64,000 nt of DNA from an uncultured Alphaproteobacteria bacterium (GCA_902826695.1 CADEFU010000005.1:192746-256745); one strand, 5' to 3'; positions 10,744-21,408 are shown, numbered from the stretch's first letter. Made by a program: numbers and translations. Notes: generated from the letters alone by a model not told the origin.

Positions 10744-12423
10744 TCACTGCAAGTCCTCATACGATGCCATGGTGGTGGGCGTGCCCTTCTTCGTATCGAT
10801 AGGGGTGATAGGCACGTTTAGCATCGGCGCAATGCGCGCAATCACTTTGCCTGCCGTCGGTGCTGCCGTCCACCCCGCCGTGGCAAACCCTTCGGTCGAA
10901 GCGTTCCCCTGCGGCTCGTCCAGCAGCACCAGAACCAAATAGGACGGATTGCGTGCCGGGAAAACGCCTAAGAACGAGGAAAGCAGCGCCTTTTCCGCAT
11001 AGCCCTGACGCGTCGGCTTCTCCGCCGTTCCCGTCTTTCCCGCCACCGGATAGCCCGGCACGTCTGCTTTCGAGCCCGTGCCGTCCGTCACAGCCATGCG
11101 CAATAGCTCGCGCATCTGCTGGCTCGTTTGCTCGCTGACCACACGCGTGAAAGGCGCAACCGCGCCCGCCTCGCGCTTCAGCATCGTCGGCCTGATCAGC
11201 CGCCCGCCGTTGACGAGCGCCGCGTTCGCCATAGCGACATGCAGCGGTGTAATCGCAATCCCGTGGCCGAACGACACCGTCATCGTCGCGAGCTCGTCCC
11301 ACTTCTTCGGCAGAATTGGTGCCCCCGCCTCTTTGATCTCGCTCACGACCGGCGTGGTCAGCCCCATCTTGGCAAGATAGGCACGCTGCACCGGCGTTCC
11401 GAGTTCGACCGCCATCTTCGCGGTCCCGATGTTGGACGAATGAACGAAGATCTCAGGCACCGAAAGCACCCGGCTCTCCGGATGGAAATCGGAAATCGTG
11501 AAATGCCCATGGATGATCGGGTTCGTGGCATCGAACTGCGAAGTCATCGTCACCTTCGCCGTGTCGAGGGCCATCGCCGTCGTAAACGACTTGAACGTCG
11601 ACCCCATCTCATAAACGCCGAGCGTCACGCGATTGAAAAGCCCGTCCTTCGCCGCCTGCGCCGGCTCGTTCGGATCGAAGTCCGGGAGCGACGACAGCGC
11701 CAGCACCTCGCCCGTCTGGACGTTCATAACAAGCCCAGCCGCGGCCTTCGCGCTGAACGAAGCCATTGCCGTCGCAAGCTCATCGGCCAGCGCATGCTGA
11801 ACACGCAAATCAAGCGCCAGCTCGACGACGCCGCCCTTGTTCCGCCGCTCAAGGATCAAATCCTCGACGCCACGCTCGATACCAGCAAGCCCATGATTGT
11901 CGACATCGACGTAGCCGAGCACATGCGCGGCTGTCCGCCCATTCGGATAAACGCGCCGCGGCTCCATTCTGAAGTGCAAACCCGGAATGCCGAGCTGGCG
12001 GACCTGCTCCTGTTGATGGGGCGAGAGATCGCGCTTGATCCAAACGAACGCCTGACGGGTCTTGAGCCTTTTCGTGAGCGCGGCGACGTTCACCGTCGGC
12101 AGCACCGTTTTGACCGCGTTCGCAGTCTCGGCCGGATCCCAAATGACGCGCGCGTCGGCATAAAGTGACGCTGCCTGAAGATCGGTCGCCAGAATCTCGC
12201 CATTGCGATCGACGACGTCGGAGCGGAAGTAAGATTGGGCACTCACAATGCGCGCTGTCTTGCGCTCGACCGTCTCGCGCAACGCCGTCACTTCCACAAG
12301 CCGCCCGAACAGCACTGCAAACACGGCACCGAAGGCCACAATCGTGAACATCAGCCGCTGGCGCGTCCGCGCCATCGCCGCCTTCGCAACGCCTTCCAGC
12401 GTAATACGGTCCTCAAGAATCAC
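10744..12423 (-). CDS. ftsI: FtsI (PBP3), septal transpeptidase
   Basis: Class B penicillin-binding protein, the divisome D,D-transpeptidase. 559 residues: short cytoplasmic N-terminus, one membrane anchor at about 25-45, pedestal domain, then the transpeptidase domain with STFK (275-278, catalytic Ser275), SSN (329-331) and KTGT (463-466). The start is a GTG at 12423 that overlaps the ftsL stop (GTGA), so ftsL and ftsI are translationally coupled. Partner of FtsW from the same cluster. Confidence 0.96.
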   Translation of the reverse strand: MILEDRITLEGVAKAAMARTRQRLMFTIVAFGAVFAVLFGRLVEVTALRETVERKTARIVSAQSYFRSDVVDRNGEILATDLQAASLYADARVIWDPAETANAVKTVLPTVNVAALTKRLKTRQAFVWIKRDLSPHQQEQVRQLGIPGLHFRMEPRRVYPNGRTAAHVLGYVDVDNHGLAGIERGVEDLILERRNKGGVVELALDLRVQHALADELATAMASFSAKAAAGLVMNVQTGEVLALSSLPDFDPNEPAQAAKDGLFNRVTLGVYEMGSTFKSFTTAMALDTAKVTMTSQFDATNPIIHGHFTISDFHPESRVLSVPEIFVHSSNIGTAKMAVELGTPVQRAYLAKMGLTTPVVSEIKEAGAPILPKKWDELATMTVSFGHGIAITPLHVAMANAALVNGGRLIRPTMLKREAGAVAPFTRVVSEQTSQQMRELLRMAVTDGTGSKADVPGYPVAGKTGTAEKPTRQGYAEKALLSSFLGVFPARNPSYLVLVLLDEPQGNASTEGFATAGWTAAPTAGKVIARIAPMLNVPITPIDTKKGTPTTMASYEDLQ

Positions 12424-12788
12424 GGAACCGCCTTGGGTTGCGTGGGCTTTGCCTGAGGCACAGCCTTCTTCGGCAGCGCGCTCGCATCGACAACCGGCGG
12501 CGACGGCGGCGCCGCTCCCTTGAGCGGCAACGAAGCTAGCACGACGATCCGCGACGTATCCGTCGGCGCAAGCGGCAAGTGCTCCCGCGCGAGCGTCTGC
12601 AACCGCTCAGGCTGATTGAGATAACTCCACTCGGCCTTCAGCACACGAATGGCTTCCCGCTCGCGCACGATAGAGCCGCTCAGCGTCTCAAGCTCCTGCT
12701 GCTGCGCCTTCACACGCGAGACGCCGTTGTAAAGCCCAAAGCTGACGAGCACGAGCAACGCCACACTGATTGCTGTCACATACCGCAT
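12420..12788 (-). CDS. ftsL: FtsL-like division protein
   Basis: Small bitopic protein of the FtsL/FtsB/FtsQ divisome complex. 122 residues from the ATG at 12788; a GTG directly before it (12791) is also possible. One membrane helix at about residues 5-22, then a coiled-coil-like stretch rich in Q, E and L up to about residue 75 with the LNQPERLQTLAREHLPL motif common in alphaproteobacterial FtsL, then a Pro/Lys/Ala-rich tail. Position between rsmH and ftsI supports the call more than the sequence, because FtsL is poorly conserved. It overlaps rsmH by one base (TGATG). Confidence 0.85.
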   Translation of the reverse strand: MRYVTAISVALLVLVSFGLYNGVSRVKAQQQELETLSGSIVREREAIRVLKAEWSYLNQPERLQTLAREHLPLAPTDTSRIVVLASLPLKGAAPPSPPVVDASALPKKAVPQAKPTQPKAVP

Positions 12789-13777
12789 CACGCCCGCACC
12801 TCCGGCAACACACCCGCCTTGATCGCGTCGTAGGGAATAGCAGGCGCCTCGGTCCGCACCGCGGAGCGCAACTTCGCCGACCGCGACCGCGGATTGCGTG
12901 CGAGTTCGGCTTTGCCGGGTGAAACCGCGCGCTTCACCTCAAGCTGAAACGACGCCGTCGGATCTTTGACCGGCGCAACCGGCATGTGCCGCGACACGTT
13001 CGAAACCTTGCCCGAACGCTCCGCCAAAAACTGCTTCACGATCCGATCTTCGAGCGAATGGAACGACACCACGGCCAGACGTCCGCCTGGCTTCAACAGC
13101 CGCTCCGCGGCGGCAAGCGCACGCGTCAACTCGCCCAGCTCGTCATTCACATAGATGCGCAGCGCCTGAAATGTACGCGTCGCCGGATGAATCCCGTTGG
13201 CATAACGTCCGATTGCCTTTGCGCAGATACTCGCAAGCTCAAGCGTGCGCGTAATCGGCGCCTTCGTCCGCGCAGCCACGATCGCGCGCGCCACTGCATT
13301 CGCACGATCTTCCTCGCCATACGCGTAGAGAATGCCGGCAAGAGCCTGCTCGCTGAACGTATTCACGATCCCTTCCGCCGAGATTCCGCTGGCACCCATG
13401 CGCATGTCGAGCGGTCCGTCGTTCTGAAACGAGAACCCGCGCTCGGGCACCTCCAACTGAAACGACGAAACGCCGAGGTCGAGCACAATGGCGTCAACCG
13501 CGTCCACGTCGTGGCCGGCGAGCAGTTCTTGCATGGCGCCAAAGGGTCCGTTGATCAGCCTCAGCCTGCCCGGGAACTCCCTAACGAACTCTTTACCGCG
13601 CTCGATCGCATCCGGATCGCGATCGATCCCATAAACTGTGCACCGCGCACGTCTAAGCAGCGCGCGCGAGTACCCGCCGCCACCAAAAGTCCCATCGACG
13701 ATCACCTGACCGTCGAACGGCTGCAGCGCCTCGATCACCTCCGCCAGCAAAACAGGAATATGAACCGTATCGTTCAT
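12788..13777 (-). CDS. rsmH: 16S rRNA (cytosine-1402-N4)-methyltransferase RsmH
   Basis: SAM-dependent methyltransferase modifying C1402 in the 16S decoding centre; also called MraW. 329 residues from the ATG at 13777, which overlaps the mraZ stop as ATGA. Motifs: HIPVLLAEVIEAL at the N-terminus, VDGTFGGGGYSRALL (SAM motif I), DLGVSSFQLEVPERGFSF and SFHSLEDRIVKQF. The longer frame to 13876 lies inside mraZ and is rejected. Confidence 0.97.
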   Translation of the reverse strand: MNDTVHIPVLLAEVIEALQPFDGQVIVDGTFGGGGYSRALLRRARCTVYGIDRDPDAIERGKEFVREFPGRLRLINGPFGAMQELLAGHDVDAVDAIVLDLGVSSFQLEVPERGFSFQNDGPLDMRMGASGISAEGIVNTFSEQALAGILYAYGEEDRANAVARAIVAARTKAPITRTLELASICAKAIGRYANGIHPATRTFQALRIYVNDELGELTRALAAAERLLKPGGRLAVVSFHSLEDRIVKQFLAERSGKVSNVSRHMPVAPVKDPTASFQLEVKRAVSPGKAELARNPRSRSAKLRSAVRTEAPAIPYDAIKAGVLPEVRA

Positions 13778-14247
13778 GGGGCGCTCCCACCGTTCTTCAC
13801 GCGCAGCATTCCCTTCTGCTCCGCCGACCCTCGCCGCGCTTGGAGCTTCCTGATCTCCAACGCGCGTGGCTCCCAAACCTCGAAGTAGTTCCCAAGCCCG
13901 ACGAAAGCGGCAGACTCATCGAGCGCCGCGTGCCGCATCAACTGATCCGGAAAACCCACGCGCCCCTCGCCATCGAGACTGAGTTCGACCGTGTCGCCCA
14001 GCCACGCATAGGCAAAGTCGTCATGCAGATCGCTTGTTGGATCGTGCTGATCGATCATCCCATGGATCATCGTCATAAAATCTACCCCCCCGACCATGAT
14101 GGCGGGTGCCGCGGTCGAGGCCCTGGCAAAGATGGTACGCGAACCCTGCGCATCCAAAATCTCGCGAAAGCGCGCGGGTACCGAGATCCGCCCTTTGGCA
14201 TCCACCCGGTTGACGAACGTCGAGAGGAAGGGCCGAGCGACCTTCAT
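13774..14247 (-). CDS. mraZ: MraZ, dcw operon regulator
   Basis: SpoVT/AbrB-like DNA-binding protein, first gene of the dcw cluster and in other bacteria a repressor of it. 157 residues from the ATG at 14247. Both MraZ half-domains are visible: RVDAKGRISVPARFRE in the N-terminal repeat and LDGEGRVGFPDQLMRHAAL in the C-terminal repeat, each with the DxxGR-type turn. A GTG at 14259 gives a 4-residue longer form. Three TGGG boxes upstream (14369-14392) are the expected target type, so autoregulation is likely. Confidence 0.94.
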   Translation of the reverse strand: MKVARPFLSTFVNRVDAKGRISVPARFREILDAQGSRTIFARASTAAPAIMVGGVDFMTMIHGMIDQHDPTSDLHDDFAYAWLGDTVELSLDGEGRVGFPDQLMRHAALDESAAFVGLGNYFEVWEPRALEIRKLQARRGSAEQKGMLRVKNGGSAP

Positions 14248-14317
14248 GGCCGTCCCCACAACCGCTCAAAGCAAAGCTCGCCGCTCGCCGCCACGACCCA
14301 AACCCACCGCCCGAACT

Positions 14318-14392
14318 TGGGCGCTACCCAAATGAAAATGGGCGCATAACCCCGCGCCCGGTTGAAGATGGGATATCATGGGATAGAATGGG
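14318..14392 (-). promoter_or_regulatory. dcw promoter region with MraZ-type TGGG boxes
   Basis: On the plus strand TGGG occurs at 14369, 14379 and 14389, exactly 10 nt apart, with further TGGG at 14339 (30 nt away, so in phase) and 14318. MraZ is known to bind direct TGGGN repeats with 5-nt spacers. On the minus strand TTGACT followed after 17 nt by ATATCC is a possible promoter, and the three boxes lie in its spacer and -10 region. The boxes read against the direction of mraZ. The promoter match is modest; the box spacing is the strong part. Confidence 0.65.
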
Positions 14393-14400
14393 TAGTCAAT

Positions 14401-14553
14401 CACAGATCTAAGTGATTTCAATGAATTAGCGGCAACATCGAAGACGCCACGCCATATATCGTGGCTGCCGCTCTGACCGCGTCAACATCTGGTTAACCAG
14501 CCCCCGCGGTCCAAGGCTGACGAACAACCCGCCAATGGGGTCAAAGGGTGAGA
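14401..14553. other. non-coding spacer between rnpB and the dcw promoter
   Basis: No credible gene lies in this spacer. It holds two nested inverted repeats: GCGGCA/TGCCGC (14429-14434, 14466-14471) enclosing GCCACG/CGTGGC (14446-14451, 14460-14465), and ACCGCG/CGCGGT (14476-14481, 14505-14510) enclosing the perfect palindrome CTGGTTAACCAG (14489-14500). Either could help end rnpB transcription or be processed, but neither has a U-tract. TTAACC resembles a CtrA half-site, which alone is weak evidence. Confidence 0.4.
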
Positions 14554-14915
<362 letters not shown>

Positions 14916-14933
14916 ACGCGGATAAGTGGGCAC

Positions 14934-15668
14934 TCAAGCCGTGACGTCAAGCGTCTCGATCAGCGCGGCGAGGATCGCTTGCGTTTCGGCATCCGCGACG
15001 CCGTCGAACAACGCTGGTCGGAAGTGCCGCTGAAAAGCACCCACCACCAAGGCGGTGCGCTCGTCGAAAGAACCCGTCGGCTCGATCCCGTAACCATACC
15101 GGGCAAGCCCCACTTGAAGCGCAGCGACGCGATCGCCGGCATCGCCGCGCACAAGCGGCGCAGCATCGCGCACCTTCGGCGTCACCCAAAGTCCAATCCC
15201 CGCATCGGCCAACTGCCGCCAGGGAAAGAGTTCACCCGGATCGGTCTTGCGGTCGGGCGCAATGTCCGAGTGTCCGATCACATTGCGCGCCGGAATCTTG
15301 TGCCGCGAGATGATCCCCCGGCTGAGTTCCATCACCGCTGCAATTTGCACATCGAGAAACGCGCGATACCCGAACTCATGCCCCGGATTGACGATCTCGA
15401 TCCCAACCGAGCGCGAGTTGATGTCGGTCTCGCCACGCCAATGCGAAACCCCGGCATGCCACGCGCGCAACTCTTCCGGAACATGCCGATAGATGGTCCC
15501 GTCTTCATCCACAGTGTAATGCGAACTGACCCGCGCCTCCGCACTCGTCAACCGCGCGACAGCCTCTTCGCAAGACTTCATGCCGGTGTAGTGCATGATC
15601 AAGATGTCGGGCACGCCCTCGCCCACGCGCTCGTTGAAGTTCGGCGAAGCGCGCTCGATGATCTTCAT
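14934..15668 (-). CDS. N-acetylmuramoyl-L-alanine amidase (AmpD/AmiD type) with peptidoglycan-binding domain
   Basis: Zinc amidase_2 enzyme that cleaves the MurNAc-L-Ala bond in muropeptides or peptidoglycan. 244 residues. The zinc ligands are recognisable as His26 (IMHYTG), His133 (IGHSDIAPDRKTDPG) and Asp143; Glu91 in VGIEIVN is the usual acidic partner. Residues about 165-240 form a PG_binding_1-like domain, as in AmiD. No signal peptide is visible, so it may act on cytoplasmic recycling products; a role in the envelope is not excluded. Its start overlaps the thioesterase stop by 4 nt. Confidence 0.9.
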   Translation of the reverse strand: MKIIERASPNFNERVGEGVPDILIMHYTGMKSCEEAVARLTSAEARVSSHYTVDEDGTIYRHVPEELRAWHAGVSHWRGETDINSRSVGIEIVNPGHEFGYRAFLDVQIAAVMELSRGIISRHKIPARNVIGHSDIAPDRKTDPGELFPWRQLADAGIGLWVTPKVRDAAPLVRGDAGDRVAALQVGLARYGYGIEPTGSFDERTALVVGAFQRHFRPALFDGVADAETQAILAALIETLDVTA

Positions 15669-16048
15669 ACGCCCACCTTCAACGTCGCACTGCCGCGCGC
15701 AACCACTTCACCCGCCTCGTTGCGCAACTCCGCTTCGGCGAACGCAATCGACTTGCCGCGGTGCCTGACCCAGCCTTCACCGATCAGCGTGCCGACATCT
15801 GCGCGCCCAATGAACGAGGTCTTGAGCTCAAGCGTCACCTGCGGCGTGTTCGGTTCGCGGTGGGTGAGCCTCACCGCGTGCCCGCACAGTGTGTCGAGCA
15901 TCGCCGCCAAAAACCCGCCGAAGATGCGCCCACCGCGGTTGACGAAGTTATCGCCCGCCACGAACGAGGCCTTCACATAGCCGCGCGCGGCATCGGTCTC
16001 GAGCGTCGTCTTGCCCAGTGTCTCCACCGCCGGCGAGTTCTTTTCCAT
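15665..16048 (-). CDS. PaaI-like hotdog-fold thioesterase
   Basis: Acyl-CoA thioesterase-type protein of 127 residues. The sequence FVNRGGRIFGGFLAAMLDTLCGHAV is a typical hotdog core helix, followed by the strand TLELKTSFIGRADVGTLIGEG and a C-terminal GSATLKVG. The substrate cannot be told from sequence. It is the middle gene of a tightly overlapped trio: 4 nt overlap with the amidase downstream and 1 nt with the J-domain gene upstream. Confidence 0.83.
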   Translation of the reverse strand: MEKNSPAVETLGKTTLETDAARGYVKASFVAGDNFVNRGGRIFGGFLAAMLDTLCGHAVRLTHREPNTPQVTLELKTSFIGRADVGTLIGEGWVRHRGKSIAFAEAELRNEAGEVVARGSATLKVGV

Positions 16049-16824
16049 CAGACGATCCCGCGCTCTTTCTTGATCTTGTCGTAGGCACCGTTGATCGACG
16101 CGAGTTTTTCCGTCGCCAGTCGCACGAATTCCTCCGGCACGCCGCGTGCGATCAGACTGTCCGGATGACTTTCACGAACGAGCGCATGATAAGCCCGCTT
16201 CAGGTCCTCGTCCGACGACGATCGATCGACCCCGAGAATGACGTAGGGGTCTTCGCGATCCGGCCCGAAATGCGACGCGCGGATACGTTCGAACTGGGCG
16301 CTAGTGAACCCGAAGATCTGCGCCACATGTTTCAGGTACTCAAGTTCGCCCGCATGCAGCCGGTTGTCGGCCTTGGCGACCAAGAACAAGCTGTCCAGCA
16401 AATCCTCAAGAACGCCCGGCTTCGACCGGAACAATGACGCCAACTGCTTCGCATACGAATCGAATCCGGCAACGTCCTGCTTGGCGAGATTGAACAAATG
16501 TCCCACATTGGCCTCTTCCTCGCGCGGCACAGGAAAGACCCGCTTGAAAACATCGACCTCGTCATGCGTCACCGTGCCGTCGGCCTTGGCGAGCTTTGCG
16601 GCCAGCGCGATGACGCCGATTGTGAACGCCACCTCGTCCCGTTCGCGCACATTGCTGCGGTCGCTACGCCCGCGTTCCCGTTCCTTGGGCTCGTCCCGCG
16701 GCTCCGGCTTGCGGCTACGATCGAGCAGCATGTGCCCGGCGAACGCACCCAGCAGCGCACCGATCGGCCCCCCGCCGATCGCAAACCCCGCCGCGGCGCC
16801 GGCGATTTTGCCCCAAACCGACAT
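16048..16824 (-). CDS. DjlA-like protein: TerB domain plus DnaJ domain
   Basis: 258 residues. The N-terminus is glycine/alanine-rich (about 8-32) and could insert in or lie on the membrane, as in DjlA. A TerB-like helical domain covers about 65-165. The C-terminal J-domain (about 190-258) reads PYVILGVDRSSSDEDLKRAY and keeps the HPD tripeptide needed to stimulate DnaK. An arginine/glutamate-rich linker separates the first two parts. First gene of the operon with the thioesterase and amidase; divergent from the oxoprolinase with only 51 nt between. Confidence 0.87.
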   Translation of the reverse strand: MSVWGKIAGAAAGFAIGGGPIGALLGAFAGHMLLDRSRKPEPRDEPKERERGRSDRSNVRERDEVAFTIGVIALAAKLAKADGTVTHDEVDVFKRVFPVPREEEANVGHLFNLAKQDVAGFDSYAKQLASLFRSKPGVLEDLLDSLFLVAKADNRLHAGELEYLKHVAQIFGFTSAQFERIRASHFGPDREDPYVILGVDRSSSDEDLKRAYHALVRESHPDSLIARGVPEEFVRLATEKLASINGAYDKIKKERGIV

Positions 16825-16875
16825 CTTCAGCCCATCCTACAGTGACACGTCTTCGTGCGCGATTGAGGCGAACGT

Positions 16876-19800
16876 ATGACGCAAGGCCGTTGGCACATCT
16901 GGATCGACCGCGGCGGCACGTTCACCGATCTCGTAGCGTTAGGCCCCGACGGACAGATCCGCGCCACCAAACTTCTCTCCGAAAGCGCCGAACACTACGA
17001 CGACGCGGCCATCGAAGGAATAAGGCGTTTGGTTGGGCTCGCGCAAGGCAGAGACCTGCCGGATAGCGAAATCGCCGAAGTCCACATGGGCACGACAGTT
17101 GCCACGAATGCGCTGCTCGAACGCAAAGGCGCGCGCACCGTGCTGATTACCACCCGCGGCTTCCGCGACCAACTGCGCATCGGATATCAGCATCGCCCGA
17201 AGCTTTTCGTTCGGCGCATAGATCTGAGCCCCCCGCTCTACGAAGGCGTGATCGAGATCGACGAGCGCGTCGCCGCTGAGGGCACCGTGCTCACGCCGCT
17301 CGATAGCGCCACCGCCGAACGCGATCTCATGGCAGCCCGCGCCGCCGGCTTCGAATCGTGTGCGATCGTCTTTATGCACGGCTACCGTTACCCAGCCCAC
17401 GAGCGGCTCGTGGCCGAGATCGCAAGGCGCGCAGGCTTTACCCAAATCTCGGTGAGCCACGAAGTAAGTCCGCTGATGAAATTCGTGAGCCGCGGCCACA
17501 CGACGGTCGCCGACGCCTACCTCTCGCCGGTGTTGCGACGTTACGTCGACAAAGTTGCAAGGCCCTTGGGTCGCGCCGCGCATGACGGGCGGTTGCGCTT
17601 CATGCGCTCAAGCGGCGCGCTCGCGAACGCAAGCCATTTCTCTGGAAAGGATGCGTTGCTCTCAGGTCCGGCCGGTGGTGTCATCGGGATGGCAGAGACT
17701 GCGCAGGCCGCAGGCATCGCAAAAATCATCGGTTTCGACATGGGCGGCACATCCACCGATGTCTCGCGCTTCGATGGCACGTACGAGCGCGTGTTCGAGA
17801 ACGAGCTGAACGGCATCCGCCTACGCGCACCCATGCTCGCGGTACACACGGTCGCAGCCGGCGGTGGCTCGATCCTCTTTTACGAGAACGCCCGCATGCG
17901 CGTCGGTCCCGAGAGTGCCGGCGCAAACCCAGGACCCGCTTGCTATCGCAAAGGCGGGCCACTGACCGTCACCGATGCAAACGTGATGACGGGCCGGATC
18001 TCCCCTGATCACTTCCCCAAGGTCTTCGGACCCGATGCCGATCAGCCGATCGACCCCGGCGTCGTCGCCGACAAGTTCCACGCGCTCGCACGCGAACTTC
18101 ACACCTCGCCCCAGGAAGCCGCCGACGGCTTCCTGAAGATCGCCGTCGCCAACATGGCCGAAGCGATCAAGCGCATCTCGATCGCCCAAGGTGCGGATGT
18201 CACCGAATACGCGTTGCAATGCTTCGGTGGCGCCGGCGCGCAACTCGCTTGCCGCGTCGCCGATGCGCTGGGCATGAAAATGATCATGATCCATCCGTTT
18301 GCCGGCGTACTCAGCGCGTTCGGCATGGGCTTCGCCCAAACCCAAGCGCGCCGCGAACAAGCGATCGAGCGTAACCTCGAAAACAGTTTGATGACGACGC
18401 TCGAAACAGTGGCGCAACGGCTGTCAGCCTCCGCCACGGACGAAGTCGCAGATCAAGGCATAAGCCGCGAAGCGATCACCGCGAACACAACGCTCCATCT
18501 GCGCTACCAAGGCACCGACACCGCGCTCGCCGTCCCCTTTGGCACCATCAACCAGGTCGAAGAACGCTTCGCCGACGTGCACCGCGCCCGTTTCGGCTTC
18601 TGGGATCAGGGCCGCCAGCTAATCGTTGAATCGATCGCAGTGGACGCGATCGGCCGATCGAACCCGCCAAGCCTCCCGCGCATCCAATCCACTCGCAAAG
18701 GTCCGCTAACACCGCACGTCCACACAAAACTCTTCGCAGACGGCAACGAACACGCAACACCGGTCTACTTGCGCGAACACCTCAACCCCGGCGATCGCAT
18801 TCAAGGCCCCGCGCTCATCATCGAACCGAACTCGACCATCGTCATCGACCCGGGTTGGCAAGGGGAGTATCGCGAAGACGGGAACATCATCCTCGAAGCA
18901 CAAGCAACTTACCGCTCGTTAGCGGAAGAGCCGGCCGAACGCCGGCGCTCACCGGATCCCATCCGCCTGGAAATCTTCAACGCGCTCTTCATGTCGATCG
19001 CCGAACAGATGGGCGCGACCCTTGAAAAAACGGCGTCATCCGTGAACATCAAAGAGCGCTTGGATTTCTCCTGCGCAATCTTCGATGAAGCTGGCAACCT
19101 CATCGCCAATGCCCCGCACATGCCCGTGCACCTAGGCTCGATGGGCGAGAGCGTGCGCGCGGTTCTCACGCGCCACTCAGGTGCCATGTCGCCAGGCGAC
19201 GCGTTCGCGCTTAACGCCCCTTACGCTGGAGGCACGCACCTCCCCGACATCACCGTCGTGATGCCGGTGTTTTTGGGGCTCGAACCACTCCCCGCCTTCT
19301 ACGTCGCCTCGCGCGGCCATCACGCCGACATCGGCGGTATCTCGCCGGGCTCCATGCCGCCGAACTCAAAATCCGTGGACGAAGAGGGCGTCTTGTTTCA
19401 AGGCGAGCGTATCATGCGCAACGCTAGATTCGACGACCGCCGCGTCGGCGACATCCTGAAGTCCGGCCCACACCCCGCGCGCAACCCCTCGCAAAACATC
19501 GCCGACCTGAAAGCTCAGATCGCCGCCTGCGTGAAAGGTGCTGAGGAACTGACGAACCTCTGCACATCCCAAGGCCGCGATATCGTCACCGCCTACATGG
19601 GGCACGTTCAAGACAATGCGGAAGAACAAGTCCGCCGCGTCATTGGCGCTCTTGACGACGGCGCGTTCACGCACGAAATGGACGACGGCGCCATCATCAA
19701 AGTCCGCGTCACCGTCGATCGCGCAGCCCGCAGCGCCACAATCGACTTCACCGGCACAAGTCAGCAACGCCCGACAAACTTCAACGCCCCCCGCTCGGTC

Positions 19801-20502
19801 ACCACGGCCGCCGTCCTCTACGTCTTCCGCTGCCTCATCGAGAGCGACGTCCCGCTGAACGCAGGCTGCTTGAGGCCTCTCAACATCATCGTGCCCGACA
19901 ACTCGTTCTTGAGTCCGAACTACCCCGCCGCCGTGGTCGCGGGCAACGTCGAGACGAGCCAGGCCGTCACCGACACGCTGTTCGGCGCCCTAGGCGTGCT
20001 GGCTGCGAGCCAAGGCACGATGAACAACTTCACGTTCGGCAACGACCGCCACCAGTATTATGAAACAATCTGCGGCGGCGCGGGCGCTGGCCCCACGTTC
20101 GACGGCACAACGGCCGTCCACACCCACATGACGAACTCGCGGCTCACCGACCCCGAGGTGCTGGAGTGGCGCTACCCGGTCCTCGTCCGCCGTTTCGCGA
20201 TTCGCAACGACTCAGGCGGCACGGGTGCGCACAACGGTGGCGACGGCGTCATCCGCGAGATCGAGTTCCGCGAATCGATGGAAGCCGGCATCCTTTCGAC
20301 CCGCCGCCGGATCCCGCCCTTCGGCATCAAGGGCGGTACTGACGCAAAAACGGGCACAAACAGCATCAAACGCAAAGATGGCCGCGTCGAAACGCTACCG
20401 GGCTGTGCTGTCGCAACCGTCGGCATCGGCGATATTTTTGTGATTGAAACGCCGGGCGGAGGGGGATACGGCAGTATGCGACAAGAACAAGGCCAAGAAT
20501 GA
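16876..20502 (+). CDS. 5-oxoprolinase / hydantoinase A-B fusion
   Basis: Large ATP-dependent cyclic amidohydrolase of the 5-oxoprolinase family, which opens 5-oxoproline to glutamate; related fusions act on hydantoins. 1208 residues, close to the eukaryotic and bacterial OPLAH length. The HyuA half (about 1-680) has [13 protein letters not shown] near the N-terminus, [14 protein letters not shown] and [15 protein letters not shown] near residue 285; the HyuB half (about 690-1205) has [26 protein letters not shown] and a terminal GGGGYG. Exact substrate is inferred. Its stop overlaps the next start as ATGA. Confidence 0.9.
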   Translation: MTQGRWHIWIDRGGTFTDLVALGPDGQIRATKLLSESAEHYDDAAIEGIRRLVGLAQGRDLPDSEIAEVHMGTTVATNALLERKGARTVLITTRGFRDQLRIGYQHRPKLFVRRIDLSPPLYEGVIEIDERVAAEGTVLTPLDSATAERDLMAARAAGFESCAIVFMHGYRYPAHERLVAEIARRAGFTQISVSHEVSPLMKFVSRGHTTVADAYLSPVLRRYVDKVARPLGRAAHDGRLRFMRSSGALANASHFSGKDALLSGPAGGVIGMAETAQAAGIAKIIGFDMGGTSTDVSRFDGTYERVFENELNGIRLRAPMLAVHTVAAGGGSILFYENARMRVGPESAGANPGPACYRKGGPLTVTDANVMTGRISPDHFPKVFGPDADQPIDPGVVADKFHALARELHTSPQEAADGFLKIAVANMAEAIKRISIAQGADVTEYALQCFGGAGAQLACRVADALGMKMIMIHPFAGVLSAFGMGFAQTQARREQAIERNLENSLMTTLETVAQRLSASATDEVADQGISREAITANTTLHLRYQGTDTALAVPFGTINQVEERFADVHRARFGFWDQGRQLIVESIAVDAIGRSNPPSLPRIQSTRKGPLTPHVHTKLFADGNEHATPVYLREHLNPGDRIQGPALIIEPNSTIVIDPGWQGEYREDGNIILEAQATYRSLAEEPAERRRSPDPIRLEIFNALFMSIAEQMGATLEKTASSVNIKERLDFSCAIFDEAGNLIANAPHMPVHLGSMGESVRAVLTRHSGAMSPGDAFALNAPYAGGTHLPDITVVMPVFLGLEPLPAFYVASRGHHADIGGISPGSMPPNSKSVDEEGVLFQGERIMRNARFDDRRVGDILKSGPHPARNPSQNIADLKAQIAACVKGAEELTNLCTSQGRDIVTAYMGHVQDNAEEQVRRVIGALDDGAFTHEMDDGAIIKVRVTVDRAARSATIDFTGTSQQRPTNFNAPRSVTTAAVLYVFRCLIESDVPLNAGCLRPLNIIVPDNSFLSPNYPAAVVAGNVETSQAVTDTLFGALGVLAASQGTMNNFTFGNDRHQYYETICGGAGAGPTFDGTTAVHTHMTNSRLTDPEVLEWRYPVLVRRFAIRNDSGGTGAHNGGDGVIREIEFRESMEAGILSTRRRIPPFGIKGGTDAKTGTNSIKRKDGRVETLPGCAVATVGIGDIFVIETPGGGGYGSMRQEQGQE

Positions 20503-21206
20503 ACGTCGATCTCTACGTCGGCACGCTGACGCGCTACTACACCGGGGACTGGCAAAACGCCCGAACGCGTGCCGGCGAACGCTCGCCATTCGGCCCGCAG
20601 CGAAAGACCACCGGCGTCGACGTCACCGATCCTGTGGAACTGCAAGGCATCCTCGCCGAATGGCTTGAGAACGCGAACACAAAGCTCAAGGATCACCTGA
20701 AAGAACCGCTGTCATGGCAGGAGGGCATGCTGCCGCCCTACAACGTCGGCGACATCGGCATCCCGGGTTACGGCGGGGTGGTCTTGCTAGCCGCCTATAC
20801 AAATAACGCGCATTTGCAGCGGCCCGTCACGTTCATGAAAACGTGGAACAACGATCCGGCAGTCGAAGCGATGATGAAGACTGAAAAGTCGGACCGCAAA
20901 GATCCGGTGTGGGAAATCCTGAACTGCACGATCTGGTTCCCAGCGCGCTTCGCCTTCGGCATCGGCATGAAGGATCCCGCCGGCGCCCCGATCAAGGCAG
21001 GCTCGATCGACCTTCTGTGGAACGCGCTCGAGTATCTGAATGAGACGAACTGGGGTGCGAAACCCGAAGACATCGCCACCTGGCGCACCCGCAAACTGAG
21101 TGAGACCGACACGTTCGACACGCAAGCTCAGTACGGCTTCTCTGTCTTCTACGAGATGTGCCACATCGCGCGCCAAGACCACCTGCCGATGAAGCTGCAC
21201 TACTGA
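20499..21206 (+). CDS. conserved-looking protein of unknown function
   Basis: 235 residues, no family recognised. Soluble composition with no signal peptide or membrane segment. It is rich in aromatic residues (YVGTLTRYYTGDW at 5-17, WNNDPAVEAMM, CTIWFPARFAFGIG) and ends HLPMKLHY. The start overlaps the oxoprolinase stop by 4 nt, so it is co-translated with that enzyme and may share its pathway or be a simple operon passenger. Base use matches the neighbours. A GCCTG/CAGGC hairpin just after the stop is too short to call a terminator. Confidence 0.7.
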   Translation: MNVDLYVGTLTRYYTGDWQNARTRAGERSPFGPQRKTTGVDVTDPVELQGILAEWLENANTKLKDHLKEPLSWQEGMLPPYNVGDIGIPGYGGVVLLAAYTNNAHLQRPVTFMKTWNNDPAVEAMMKTEKSDRKDPVWEILNCTIWFPARFAFGIGMKDPAGAPIKAGSIDLLWNALEYLNETNWGAKPEDIATWRTRKLSETDTFDTQAQYGFSVFYEMCHIARQDHLPMKLHY

Positions 21207-21408
21207 TGCCTGTGGCAGGCAGGCGGCACACCCGTATCCGATCTGCAACACAGAGAAAGAACAAGCACAGCCGGGTCTCTCGTTCGCCACACGAGCGCGG
21301 TCCTTTGAGTCTTTCCCCAACGCAGCGTTCCGTCGAAATAGTTCAAAAAAATCAATCCGTTAACAAACCGCGGCCGCAAGAATTGTTGCGCTGCCGCATC
21401 GATTCTAG

